A stretch of DNA of 64,000 nucleotides from Capitulum mitella (GCA_030062745.1 CP099840.1:9523033-9587032); one strand, 5' to 3'. Positions 49,741 to 62,301 are shown, counted from the stretch's first letter. The notes: generated by a model not told the origin, from the sequence alone. Numbers and translations are program-made.

Positions 49741-50494
49741 CAGAAACTCAACAACGCGCGGCCCCGTGGTATCTTGGGATGAGCTGAAACCGACAACTAC
49801 AGAGCGTCATCCACCGGGCGCCGTGCTGCCGCCGTTTTCCGGAGCACCTGACGGTCGCGCTGACGACGCTGGTGTCAGTGACCTGTGGCCTCAGCACTGT
49901 GTGCTGACACGTCCTTCTCCGTACCAGGAGGCGACTCGCGGGAGTTCTCCCCTGCCGCAGCCGGCCCACGAGCACTTCACAGAAGCGCCGGCGGCTCTCT
50001 CTAGCATGAATCAGGCGGTGCCCAGGCACCGTCAGGAGTTTCCCGCCCATCGAGCAGGCGGTCAGGGCCATCAGGGGCGCGATCTGGTCTGGAGCGAACA
50101 CGTGGAGAACCGCACGCCTGCTGCGTACTGTGTCTCAGCCTGCCAAGGTTGGGGGCGGGGGTCTTACACTGCGCGGCTCCTGCGGCAATGGCATGCGAGC
50201 CAAGTTATCATTTACGCACATACGGTAGATAACAGATTACCGCATAATTGGACACAGGACACTTAACGTGGCCTTCGTCTTCCAAGCCTCTTTTGTCCAG
50301 TTAATTACAGTTCTTGGACTTTCAAAATCGGGGTCATTTGTGTCCGTGAGCATCTTATTTCTATACCTAATTATCTACTCACGACCCATATTGCGATTCT
50401 GAATGGCATTGCGATCAATACGACGTTGCTGAATGAGAGTGTTGTTTATCTGCCCCGATCACTTCGACATGTGTTATGCTGGGATAAGAGCTCA

Positions 50495-50720
50495 TGCTAA
50501 AACGAACTTGTCGCGTGGACCCTGACCCCATCACCCAGGCATTCCCAAATAAGGAGGGATTTCTCTCCAGGCACGGTGCCAGGTTGCGCTGGGGGTCTTT
50601 ACTGTGCCGTGGAGCTCCACGACGCGGTGGGCTTATGACTGACTAACCCGTTCGGTCTCGAACCAAAGCCAGATGCCCGTTCTCGGATTTCCACTGTCGC
50701 GACAACAGTAATGACACTTT
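50495..50720 (-). mobile_element. tRNA-derived SINE (copy 2, diverged)
   Basis: It shares the body of the copy at 2275-2530 (for example CCACGACGCGG, GGTCTCG and GATGCCCGTTCT in the same order and orientation). Its tRNA-like head is more degraded and box B is hard to recognise. Confidence 0.45.
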
Positions 50721-50879
50721 TGCCCGGCTAAGCCTTCGTCCGTCGTTTGCTTTTTTGTCTGAAATGAAAACAGTAAGCACAAATGAACCTTGACGTGCTT
50801 CGGACCACTTTTGACATACGTTGCAAAGCAACAGAGAGGCCCAGTTATTTTCAGCAGTCTTTCCAGAAGCATCAGACTG

Positions 50880-53490
50880 CCGCCTGCGGTCGCTCCGTCC
50901 CCGGCTCGTGGCCTCCAATCCAGAGCTGTCAGGCTGCGCCCCGCCCGCGGCTGACCGGAGGCACTGTCCGCGGGTCACGACCCGGCCACCGGCGGCCATC
51001 GATCATTCCCCAGCCGCCAGGTGCCGGCACGGGAGGCGGAAATACCCGGCGACCACCGGCCCGGAGACGAGCCGCTCTGTGTGCTCAGCACACGGCGAGC
51101 GGACGGCCCGGCCGGCGCGCCAGGCCTCCGCGGCCGACTGCCGCCACCGCGGCCCGACGGGCCTCTGTCCCGCGACCTCGTCAGGCAGCAGCGGTCCCGG
51201 CAAACGGCAACCTTCCGGCCGGCGCTCAGTCTTCTGAGCGGGTGGTTCTCCTCGCCGCGTCCGCCTGTTCCTCGCACGGCGGCCGGCTCCGGCAGCCGCG
51301 GGCACCGCCCTCAGAGAACAGGGGCCGCGCAGGACTACCGGGCACCGTCCTCATACAACAGAGGCCGGGGCCGGGGCCGAGGCCGGGCCACGGCATGACT
51401 ATCGGGCACCGTCCTCAGAGACTAGGGGCCGGGGCCGGGGCCGGGGCCGAAGCCGGGCCACGGCATGACTATCGGGCACCGTCCTCAGAGACTGGGGGCC
51501 GGGGCCGGGGCCGGGGCCGGAGCCGAGGCCGGGCCACGGCATGACTATCGGGCACCGTCCTCAGCGACTGGGGGCCGGGGCCGGGGCCGAGGCCGGGCCG
51601 CGGCAGGACTATCGCCCGGCCATCTGGGACCGGCCCGGCCGCTGACCCACGCCGGCCGCCGCATTTGACTTGCATGGCGCCGCCGCGGCGTCAGCCGACC
51701 TGCAGGGTCCTCTGCCGCGGCCAGCCCCGGCGTGTGAAGAGGCCGATCGACTGGGCCGTGGACGTGGGCCGCTCTGCAGACTCGGCACCGAACAAGGGGA
51801 CGGCACCAACAGCAAGCCGACTGGTGGAACCGCTGAGGGACCCAACGGCCGGTGACGAGCAGGAGGGGAAGGTGTTCGGTGGCGCTCTCCCATAATAAAA
51901 ACTGTTAAAGTTGCCTCAGAAATAATCATCAGACAGTCCGATAGTCATTTTATCCAATTAGCGCCGCACTTTTTCTCGCTTTAAGTTAATGAGCAGTAAT
52001 CTGCCAGACAATCAGATAGCTTGCGAGAGCGCCAGCGATAAAAAACATCTGCAAAAAGATGGCAGGAAATTTCCACATCCGCGAATAGAAATCCGGCCTA
52101 CTGTCGTCAAGCCTCGTATTACAGGCCATGTCGCCATGTCACAGCAGACCGTCCTTGACTTTCAGAAAATCGCTGCTCCGTCGGCGGAAGGGTAAGACGG
52201 AATCTGAGTTGTGGCAACGCCACCAAAGGCTTATCCTTCCTGAAAATACCGAGTTTTAACCACCCGGACGTCGTGTCTAACCGCTTAACCAGACTGATGG
52301 GGAAGGAGGGGTGAGAATGTCGTCCCGGCGCTATCACCACATCACCAGTCGGAGTACGCGCTAACGTAACCGGCGTTATGACGACGTTGTCACTGATGAA
52401 GCCAGCAAGGCATGGCATTGGTTGGCGGTGTTCCTGACTGGACCCTGCTTTGGGCGTGCATTTCAAGGCTCCCACTTCGCGGCCTCGAATCGTGAGTACC
52501 ATACAGATTTGGCGCTACGGGGTTCTGCGTGGCATCACCACATGGTGCAGACGAGGTGTGCGCCGTGGTATCCCCTGCAGCCCCAGCCGCGTACCACGGG
52601 CTGAGCGGGCGCCCAGTAGCTTCGTAGCCTGGCCACGTGCGCGGGAGCGGCGGGGGCCGGTGCCTCGGCCGAATCACCGCGGCCCGCGGCGCTGCGATCG
52701 CCATAACTCGGCAGCTTTAGTGTCTGCCGCAGGCGCGGCAGGTGCCGTGCACACGTCGGCCGGCGCCGAATATAGGTTGTCGCTGTATCTGGCCGGGCGA
52801 CGACGGCCAGAGAGGGAGATCGCCGTCCCTGGCCGACTGGGTCGTCCACGGGCCGCGCTTAGCATATCGGCGCTAAGAGGGACAGTGGCGGCGCAGTGGC
52901 ACGGGCCGGTCGGCCCGGTCGCAGACGCGATTAGACTGGCCTTGTCCGGAGGCTCCGGCCGGGGTGGGACGGCCCGCAGCGTGGGAGAGACTCGCGCTAC
53001 AGAGGCACGGTCGGAAGCGATGGCGTCACGAGACTGCCACTGTGGCAGGCGTTCTGAAATTCGGAGAAATGCGGAACTCCGGAGATTTGACCAGAGCCGG
53101 CCCGAGGCGATCCGAGTCTGTCCCCCCCAAGGCTGGTCCGCGGTCCGTGGCGGTAACCAGCCGGGGGGGGGGGGGGCTCCTGGAACGTATGGTAAGCAGG
53201 ACGGGTGTTTCGCCGGCGCAGCAGCCAGCGCTGGCCGCCGCGCACCCAGCCTCCGCTGAGTCGGATGACACGTGTCCCGCCGGAGCTGCCCCCCCCCCTC
53301 CACCTGCCGGGCAGGTCCCTCACCCCGGGCCTGTCCAGACGTTCAAGGCCTGCCCCCATGGCGGTGGCGAGTGGAGGCAGGAGGCGGCCCGGCCAGCGCT
53401 GGCCGAGCCGGAACAGAACCGAGCAGCGGCGCACCTAGCGGACGGTACCGGGGAGGCAGAGGGAGCGTGACGCCGTCCAGCAGGCAGAAG
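50880..53490. other. GC-rich, CpG-rich stretch upstream of OATP
   Basis: Two GC-rich islands (50880-51760 and 52560-53490) flank a short AT-rich gap. They contain minisatellites and no recognised coding exon. They are candidates for OATP promoter or leader-exon DNA, since the gene is transcribed leftwards from about 49.6 kb. Confidence 0.35.
51305..51610. repeat. GC-rich minisatellite, about 70-bp unit
   Basis: CATGACTATCGGGCACCGTC, then CTCAGAGACT and a variable (GGGGCC)n stretch, repeats about four times. The GGGGCC number differs between copies. G-quadruplex formation is plausible. Confidence 0.85.
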
Positions 53491-53699
53491 AGCAGAGGCA
53501 CACACAGTGAACAACACCGGCGAGGCAGAGGGAGTGAGATGCTTTCCAGCAGACAGGGCAGAGCAGAGGCGCACACGTCGGAATAAATACGGGAGACACA
53601 TTTTTGCACGTCCAACACAGACAGCGCGATACAAATTCCCGATGGGTACAACGCTGCTCGTGCCAACATGGATGTTGTCCCGTACACAATACGAGACAT

Positions 53700-54780
53700 G
53701 AACGGGTGAGAGGAAACTGATATCAGTGATGATAAGAGAACATTGTAGGTTTGGCCACTAAAATGTAGCGAAGTTAAATTTCTTTAAGAAAATTGATGCT
53801 TTCTGATCTTTTCTAAAATGGCTCGACATGTTGCTGGTGCATGCTTCACGGAATTAGCCGATGATGCTAAACAGGAGGCTCAGACGTAATGACATTTTCG
53901 TGACATGTGTATGGCCCTCCGGAATAACTGGTCACTGTCACAAACGCTCAGCCCTTGACCAGTGCAGCAGAGTGGATTAGCAATCTGATATGAATTCCAC
54001 CCAAGCTGTGCAGTTCTGTATAATGCCGTAAAAAAACAAAAGAATGAATTGCGACCAGGAAAGGGTTTCTATCCCATAACTCGCTTTGACCTTCCGTAGT
54101 CTTTCGCATTTTTCTCAAGGATTCCTTACCCTTTACCACATAGCAGACACCTGCCTAGCCGATTATTTCATTTACGGTGGGCTTCATCCCTGGCACGTGC
54201 CGGCTGCCACAAGGCCAAAAGACTTGGTAACTACTGGGTAGCTGGAGTTGTAGTGTGCTGAAATCCCTAATAAAGACAGCACCTTGTAGACGACGGTGCG
54301 ATAAATTTGGGGGATGTGAATGCAGAATAATGCAAGGCGAAAGAATGGCTTATCGTAATGTTTACGTTTATCTAAAAAAAAAACATGCTTCCTGGTATCC
54401 ATAAAGGGTTGCGCTTGAAGAATAATATGGCCCATTTTCACCCAGAGAAGGACGAGAGGCATCTGCTGGTCTCGACCGACGGAACCATTCAGACCGCAGC
54501 CCAAGGACAACGTTTGTCCTAAGCCAATACGACATCTCCGTCCCCACGCGACAGGAAAGCCTCCTTGGCCCATCGGGAAATCTCCACAAACCGAGACGCA
54601 GCGTCGGCTGAGGACGTCAGAACCATCTTCTGCCGACCAGAAGCCCTACTGAAGCTCAGGGGACATCCACTCCACGTAGGAGAGAGCATCTACTGCAGAT
54701 CCGGGGAACATCCGGTTCTCGGCGGCGAAAGACCCCGCCCTGACGCCGGACGATACAGTTCCGCCAGACGGGCCGGGGCG
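53700..54780. other. No gene supported
   Basis: Moderately AT-rich. A 129-codon minus-strand frame at 54184-54573 resembles nothing recognised. Confidence 0.35.
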
Positions 54781-55104
54781 GCGCTCTGACACCCGTGCCG
54801 CTGACGGGGGCCCGCGAGGGCCCCTCCCGCCGCCGCCGGCCCCACACGTGTCCTCCGCGACCTGCTGCCCGGCGTCGTCATTTGCATAGGCGCGAGCCTG
54901 GCGGGGGACGGGCGTCGGCGTGTCCGCCTTTCTCTGGGAGGGCTACTCCAGCGGCGCCGGCCAGCCGCCGGCTATCGGAAACACATCGGCGACGCCGACT
55001 TTCACTATGGCCCAGCCAGCGTCGGCGCTCCAGACGTGCTGCGTACTGTCAGACTGGGCAGCACGTGCAGGGACCACGGGGGGCGCCAAGCACGACGGCT
55101 GTGT

Positions 55105-55600
55105 ATTGCGGGGGCCTGACAGGGCGTGCTCTGTATAGCGGGTGCCAGGCAGGACGTGCTCTGTATAGCGAGGGCCGGGAAGGACGTACTCTGTATAGCG
55201 GGTGCCAGGCAGGACGTGCTCTGTATAGCGGGGGCCGGGAAGGACGTGCTCTGTATAACGGGGGCCGGGAAGGACGTGCTTATGCGGGGCCGGGAAGGAC
55301 GTGCTCTGTATAGCGGGGGCCGGGAAGGACGTGCTCTGTATAGCGGGGGCCGGGAAGGACGTGCTCTGTATAGCGGGGGCCGGGAAGGACGTGCTCTGTA
55401 TAGCGGGGGCCGGGAAGGGCGTGCTCTGTATAGCAGGGGCCGGACAGGGCGTCCTCTGTGTAGCGGGGACCGGGCAGGACGTGCTCTGTATAGCGGGAGC
55501 CGGGAAGGACGTGCTCTGTATAGCGGGGACGGAGAGGGCGTATTCTGTACAGCGGAGACCGGGAAGGCCGTGCTGCGTATAGCGGGGAAGAGCGAGAAGT
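55105..55600. repeat. 30-bp minisatellite
   Basis: About sixteen units of GGAAGGACGTGCTCTGTATA plus GCGGGGGCCG, one of them internally shortened near 55280. The unit is ten codons long, so long spurious frames appear on both strands. Confidence 0.93.
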
Positions 55601-55619
55601 GCTGCTAGAAGACGTAGTT

Positions 55620-56640
55620 CTGACAAGATCGTAGAGGTGAGTGTCGATCAGAACGTATGTCGACAACCGTCGCGCAGGATTCAGCCAGCGGGGAACAAGC
55701 TGCAGGCAAACGTCAGGGCTTCATCGGTTTGGGGAACGCATGCGATGACACCGAGAGCAGTGGCGTCTGTCGACACGGCGAGAAACAGGCATGCTGCTTT
55801 CATTCTAGCAGATCTGCCTGTGCAAGTGCGCGTCATAGATTCGGTAGTTTGCTCACGGTAGCGATGTTATGTCTTAACAATGTGAAATAAATGTTTCCAT
55901 GCGAACAAAGTGACGGGCAATGCTAAACGAACCCTCAGTTTCTACCTTGAACTAACTCTAAGACTTCACTGGGTGCAAGCAGGAGTCATCGTTTATCGGC
56001 TGGTATTTCATACCTCCCTGTCCACGGCTGATCTCGTCAATATGCGGCCGATCGCGCGATCGAAACTCTGCGTTCACCAGCCGACTGCTTGGTTTAACAT
56101 TCAAAAAACTAACGCAACTTAAACAGTTATCAAATGCGTGCTTGCGTGCTGCAGTTTCCTGCATTACCCACTCAGGATGAGAGGTTACGACCCACGTTTA
56201 AATAAAACGATCATTTTGGCTCGAAATGTGTCGTCTGCAGTGCCCTACAAATGTAATTAAAGAAACGACCTACCGAAAAGCTGAGAAAACGGCACAATTG
56301 TTAGTGCTTCACGACATATCCATCACTTCATCGGACGATGATAAGAAAAAAAGCATGCCGGCTGAATGCAGATTCATGGAAAACATCGACATTGGGAGCA
56401 ATAACGCACAAAGTACACAGACCATCACTTTCAGTACGTCTGATCGAGGGACAAAGGTCTTGCACGAAAACACGACATTAAATCTACCACCACCCCGAGA
56501 AAAATGTTCACCCATCTCGTCACGGCGCAGACGAAAGTCAAAGTGAAGAGAACTCAACACCAAACATTTAGCATTACTTTTACGCGATTCCTGTATTCGG
56601 CTGCCAGCACGACGAGGGAATCACATGTTGCCCGTCACCA
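55620..56640. other. No gene supported
   Basis: AT-rich. A 106-codon plus-strand frame (56226-56546) ends in a basic RRRRKSK tail and has a Ser/Asp/Lys-rich middle. It could be a small exon or a chance frame. Confidence 0.3.
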
Positions 56641-56649
56641 TGACAAAGT

Positions 56650-57560
56650 CGTTTTGTCTTCTCTCGCCGCACGGCCACGATCCTCTTCGGGAGCCGCAGC
56701 TCAGCGCGGCGGTGCTGCGGTCCTCCGTGCTGAGCTGGCTGCCGAGGACGCCCGGTGCCCTTGGGAACACGGTGCGGCACGGGGGACACACGGCGGGGAA
56801 ATCCCGCCGACCAGCCGCCGCGTCATCGCACCGCCTCGCCTCCCTGAGCCGATTTACACATGATCGACGGAGCGATGCGCCGGGTGTCGGCGAGACCTCA
56901 GACTGATGGCCGGGTGTCAGTGGGCTTACCAGACTGGCCGGTCGGCTGCCAGGGGCATACAAGACTGGTCGGCTGGGTGTCCGGGTTCCAGGCAAGACAG
57001 CCGGGTGTAAGGGGGAGGGGGCCGAGACTGTTCGGATGGGTGTTAACGGGACTCGAGCGTCAGGCGGACTTATTCACCCGCCGACGTGTCACCCTCAGGA
57101 GACAGGCAAACTCAGGGGCTTCACATGGTCCGCCCTGACCCGGCAGGCGGGCTCAGGGGCTTCAGATGTGCCGCCCTCGGGCTGCAGGCAAAGTCCGGGG
57201 CTTCAGACGTGCCGCCTCTCAGGCGGCAGGCGGACGAAGCCGCTCGCGGCCGCCTGACAACAGCTGCCGGCGGCCGATAGAAACCGTTGCGTAATCCGGC
57301 GCGGCGCGGCGAGAGGCGGCGCGCGGTCGGCTGCCATATTCGGCGCCGGCGAGTGCGGCCGGCCGCCGACGCCGCCGCCGCTGACGGCGCTGTCACCGGC
57401 CGAGGCGCCGGCCGGCCGTACACAGACGTCGGCCCTGGTGACACCGCGGGGACGGCGCGTCTTCGCCCGGCCGCCCCGGAGCCGGCCCCGGCCGACTCGG
57501 TCGCGCAGACGAGCCGGCGCTGGTCACGCAGACCTCACGGAGCAGATGGACCTCTCAGAC
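56650..57560. other. GC-rich island with tandem repeats
   Basis: A CpG-dense block whose open frames are low-complexity and resemble no known protein. Confidence 0.35.
57080..57245. repeat. About 40-bp GC-rich tandem repeat
   Basis: TCAGGGGCTTCA followed by G(A)TGTGCCGCCCT and GGCAGGC recurs about four times with substitutions. Confidence 0.6.
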
Positions 57561-58684
57561 GGACGGAGGGGACGGTGTGGTAACCGCTGAGACGTCCCGG
57601 CGCGGGACGTCTCTCGGTCTGGCCAACGGTGGAACGGCGAAACGGTGGAACTCGGGAAAACAGCCGCACGCAGAGCCTTTTCCAAGTGCAGGAATTCTCT
57701 CGGTCCAGGAGATGGTTGGACGGTGGGCCTCAGCGGGAGATGTCTGCGACAGACTATAGAGTAACCGTCTCGGCACGGGGAACGTTTCGCCACGGTGCCA
57801 GTCCGGCCAGAAACGGGCCAATTTCGCAGTTCACCACATTCCCACTGGGAACGTGATGCCAACGGACATGTGATCTTATCAGAACCTGTCTGTCGGTGCT
57901 TCCAGACGGCGCACCTCCCCGGATGAGTTTCAGCAGCGCTGCGTGAGGGTTCAACCCAAGTCCTGGCGACTATGGGCTCATTACCATTACAAATATGTCA
58001 CCACGGCATGGACATCAGCGTTTTACCCCCCCCCCCGGCCCCGGTAAAGATATCATGTGCCCAATGGAAAATTGATGAAGAGCACTTTAACGGGGATGCA
58101 TGTGAACAAAAGTACGTAACCTACGAGATGACGTCATGACTAAAAAAAAATTTCGTTTGGAAGTCGCCGAAGCACACTGTTGGCCTAAGAGTGCGACAAC
58201 ATTTCCGAGTACTGTACGCGGCAACATCTCTACCTAAAAGCAGTTCTTCCGGTTTTCGCACGGGGCACATCGTAAGACTCAAATGTTCGGTCACGAGCGG
58301 TACGGCACGGATGACGCGGACGCCGCTGGCGCTCGAGTTGTTTTTCGGCCCATGCAGGCAGACCGTGTCGATGTGGTGGTGCCGGTGCGCCACTGCCGGC
58401 CGTCTCAGCGGCGCGGCGGCTGCCGTGGTGTCTGCCACAATGAAAAACGGTCTCCAGAGCAACGGTTGTACACGACGACACAAGAGAGTGACTTTGCACT
58501 TTTCGCTGGTTAGTTTACGAGTCGGTGGCAGAAAACGAGCTGACTGTGAAGCGTGGTCTGGCCACACCACGGCCCTTATGGCGGTCATGTTCCGCAAAAT
58601 GGCGTGCCGTGTTTTACGTTATACTAGCAAGAATGATCCAGCCAAACATGACATGGCAATAAGCTCGAGCCTTTCGACCATCCC

Positions 58685-58850
58685 TTTGACATACCAAGGT
58701 GCTTAGGTCTCAGGAACTAGGAAGCCTCTTACTGCATTCCGATAAACTGCTGATCGCCAGCGGGCGGCAGTGACCGCACACACACAGCTCCACTGAAGAG
58801 TCACTCGTGCATACCATCGCAATCAGTGCCCTTCGAAAGACATGCTTTTT
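58685..58850 (+). repeat. Repeat pair member 1 (with 60725-60985)
   Basis: AGCTCCACTGAAGAGT, then CGTGCATACCATCGCAA and CTTTCGAAAG-like words match 60920-60980 in order and orientation. Confidence 0.5.
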
Positions 58851-59239
58851 ATGTATGAAACGTTGATTGCTCAATAAGCAGAACCCTTGATTATGCCAAA
58901 AAATAAAACGGCCTTGTTTGTTTGTACATTTGCACTTCTTTTGCGAGAGAGCAGTGTGAATTTACGAACGTTACATGCTACCATGTTGGGTTTCGGATCG
59001 TGCGCATTTGTTGTGAGCACATACATATTTGCCAAGATCACGGCGCGCTAAAGCAAACTGTGCGCAAGCTTGCCTGCACGTCAACATAGCTTAGCGAGTA
59101 CATATAAGTACGTGTGGCAGTGATCTCACGCGTAAGAAAACGAACAGCTGACGTCGCCCATAAACGAGAAACCCCTGCCTACACGAAAGCCCGACCCTCA
59201 TCACCAGTGAAATATCTAACTGCGGACTTTTGTGGAGGA

Positions 59240-60000
59240 TGGAGGCTCCCCAGTAATATTTTTTCGACCTGCCGTCGTCGAGCAGGCCACCTCTCCCCTC
59301 AGCCTGCCAGCTGGTCGTCGCATTCGGCGCTTTGAAGTGACCCGGCCAGACCGCATCCGACAGCAAAACGGCGACCGTGGGCGTGCGGGCAGAGCTTGCC
59401 AGTTCTACTACCTTACAGCTCGCAGGCCTTGGCCAGGACCCGGGCGAGACCGGAGAATGGCCTGCTCGTCAGCCAGTTCACGGTGGCGGCATCAGGCGTG
59501 GTCCCGGCGGGCTCAGACGGGACCGTGGCCTCAGTCTTCCCCCCCCCATCAGAGCGTCGGCTGCCGACGCAGCCGCCGGAGGGGAGGGGGGAGGGGGCAC
59601 GCGAGGGGAGCCGGCCGCAAAAACGGCGTGCGGCCGCCCGGCGGCCGAGTGAGACGGTCCAGAGCGGCACCGACAAAAACCTGGCCGGCAGACGGACAGG
59701 TAGACAGACAGACAGACAGACCCACGGCGCGCCGGGCCCGCCAGAGCCGGCTGTGGCGGGCAGGGGACCACGGACCGCGGCCGGAAGACCACTGCCAGAG
59801 GGGAGACGGCGTGCGGGGCCTTCCAGACCGACGGTATCAGACAGCGCTGCCGCACAGACTGAGTCGGCTCGAAAACGGTCCGGCCGGCGCAGAGCGGCCG
59901 TAAAATCCACCTCGTCAGACCCAGGAACTGGTCCGCCAGTCGATCAGACCAGGCGAACACTGCCTCCGGGGCTCTGACAAAAACGTGTGTAGGTACTTCA
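59240..60000. other. GC-rich island
   Basis: A CpG-dense block with overlapping low-complexity frames on both strands. No recognised protein. Confidence 0.35.
59698..59722. repeat. (GACA)n microsatellite
   Basis: A short run of about six GACA units in a GC-rich island. Confidence 0.9.
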
Positions 60001-60724
60001 GCGTGGTGTGGTGTACTGTACAGCACAGATAACGGGAAGCCCGCGCCAGGCGCCACATGCAAACGTGACGGGAAGTCGGATATGCACGACATCCAGGACA
60101 GGGTAGATCGCATTGCGCATGAAAATGTCACCAAAGCAATGCCATTAAGTGCGCATCATGATAGCAGTGTTGCTTTCGTATGATACCCCGCGCCGTATGT
60201 TCAAAGATGAACCAGCAAGCGTCTGCCTGCGCTGTAAATTATCGCCCCGTGGACCTCGTGTCACCACAGCAACCCCGAGTATCAACTGTTCAGCTCAGGC
60301 TAAAATTTCGCAGTTATTTGCATTAATGGCCGTGTGTATCACCGCAGGACCATAGCTTTCACCCGCCACGGGCAATTGTGTACTTGATGAACCGTTTGTA
60401 TAAAGGTTGCATGATTTCGTGTATCTCTGAAGAAATCAACAATGCTAAGAACATTTGGACCATACGCGACTTATGTAAATAACACGAAATGGAAAGTTAC
60501 AACCCATGCAAGAGCACTCTAATAACCACGGTAAAAAAAAACTCATGAAAACATGGCGTGAAAAGGAAACAAGCTGATCGGATATCACCCGCTTTGTGGA
60601 CAACGGGGCCAATTACAGTTTCCGGTGTAATCTTTTGACGGAACACCCAAAAATAAACGGCAGGGCATAACAATCCTGAGGCATCGCCCAGGCCGTGTTT
60701 CATTGTTCAATGTCCGCTTTCTTT

Positions 60725-60985
60725 CCAGGCGCTTACGACAGAGCTCATGTAGGAGAGCCGACTCCGATGAGTGCGTCACCGCATACTGTGCGAAGAAAAT
60801 TTCCCAACCGTAAATCTCCGGGAAAGAACAACAGGTGTGCATGGACCATTGAGCAAAAACCCATCCGGCGCCTGGCAGCACACTGTTGCGCAACGCTTCC
60901 CGGGACGCAGAATTAGCACCAGCTCCACAGAAGAGTTCTTCGTGCACTCCATCGCAAAGAATAGCTTTCGAAAGGCAGCTCTCAT
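60725..60985 (+). repeat. Repeat pair member 2 (with 58685-58850)
   Basis: AGCTCCACAGAAGAGT, CGTGCACTCCATCGCAA and GCTTTCGAAAGG match the 58.7-kb copy. No coding remnant is visible. Confidence 0.5.
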
Positions 60986-61319
60986 GGCAGCCGGAACTTC
61001 CGTACCGCTATTATGCATCTGGTGTTCCTCAGACAAAAAAAGCCGTTAGAAGCGAATGAGAGCTGATAAATACACCCGTCGATAAGAAAAGCAATCGCGG
61101 TATGAAAACAAAAGCTGTAATAGCCATCACTGCGAAATTATCGTATGTCGGCACCTGCAGAAAATCGTTCCATTCCGTGAAAATCATGCGACTTGTCACC
61201 GAGTTCTACGCAGCGCAGCAAACGCCCCGCAAACGCCCGTCTGGCCGTCAATATCTCGTGACGTAATGCGTGCGTCAACGATAAACACTGTCTCGCCCCC
61301 GATACACACCACACAGAGT

Positions 61320-62033
61320 CGGCACGGATGGCTGCGATACGCAGCACACGCACGGGGCTGTGGCGCCGCTCTCCCGGCCGATACGGGCCCGTCGCGCCGC
61401 CGGCGCCGCTCGCCACCAAGACAGACGCCCACCAGGTGTGCCTCGCAGACGCCTGCGGCGAGAGGGGAGAGCGAGCGACGGCGCGGGCGACGCGTCGCCG
61501 CCGACGCCGCCGACGCCGGGCCGGCGGCCAGCGGCGCCGGTCGGCCATGGCGCCGCGGCGGGACTTACCTCTGCACGTGGCGGCCGAGTGGCGGCGGCCG
61601 GACCGGTGCCGGCAGCTGCCGAGCTCTCTCGCCGCGCGCCCCGAGCGGTGTCACCGGCCGTGACACGAGCCCACCGGCGGCCGCCGCCGCGCCGCCGCTC
61701 GCCGCTTTCACTGGCGGCCGGCCGCGGCGGCATCAACATGGGGCCGTACGGCGCATGTGCAGAGCGCGCGCCGGCGTCGTCTGCTGTCGGCCGGGGGCCA
61801 GCGGCGCGGCCGCGAATACGGCCGACGGCGGGGAGGGGCGGGGGCGCGTCGGTGGCCGTCGATCGACGCCGCGTGGACAGCTGAGTCGGAGCCACTCTCG
61901 GCGCGTCGGAGTCGGCGGCGTTGGCGGCCCAGGCACGGGCGGAACAACCACGGGAGACGACTTCTCTGACCTTGAAAAAGGCGTGCAATGGCGCGTGAAG
62001 AGCGCAGCAGAAGGGGAGGCGGTGTGAGTCCAC
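61320..62033. other. GC-rich island interrupted by a MITE
   Basis: Very high CpG density. Long frames on both strands are Ala/Arg/Pro-rich and look like chance frames. The hAT-type MITE inserted at its right edge. Confidence 0.4.
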
Positions 62034-62293
62034 CAGGGACGTAGCTAAGGGGGGCCATGGGGCCATGGCCCCTGCCTTAGTCAACCGGTCTTCACTAGAT
62101 ATATGGAGATTTCGCATGAATACGGGATAGTTATCATATATATGTTGCAAAAGCAAACATGTTTTCCTGTGCGTTAAAGATCTGGTAAATTGCATAAAGT
62201 TGCTGCTCTTTCCTACAAATTTCGTCGCAAGCCAAAAAATGGCAAAATTTGACATTTAGCCCCCTCCTGAGGAAAATCCCGTCTACGTGCCTG
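62034..62293. mobile_element. hAT-type MITE with 8-bp target-site duplication
   Basis: A 260-bp, mostly AT-rich insert inside GC-rich DNA. The ends are CAGGGACGTAG and CTACGTGCCTG, nearly perfect inverted repeats. Both sides carry the identical octamer GAGTCCAC (62026-62033 and 62294-62301). An 8-bp duplication and a CAGGG terminus are hallmarks of hAT transposons. It has no coding capacity. Confidence 0.8.
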
Positions 62294-62301
62294 GAGTCCA
62301 C

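Noticed and set aside
48830-50266. 478-codon plus-strand frame
   Set aside because: It is antisense to OATP exon 1, whose GC-rich codons leave the complement open; it then runs into a GA microsatellite.
54943-55626. Frames with YTEHVLPGPR or CIAGAGKDVL repeats
   Set aside because: Translations of the 30-bp minisatellite.
61275-62255. 326-codon minus-strand frame
   Set aside because: It crosses the MITE boundary and a CpG island; low-complexity Ala/Arg/Pro composition without any recognised domain.
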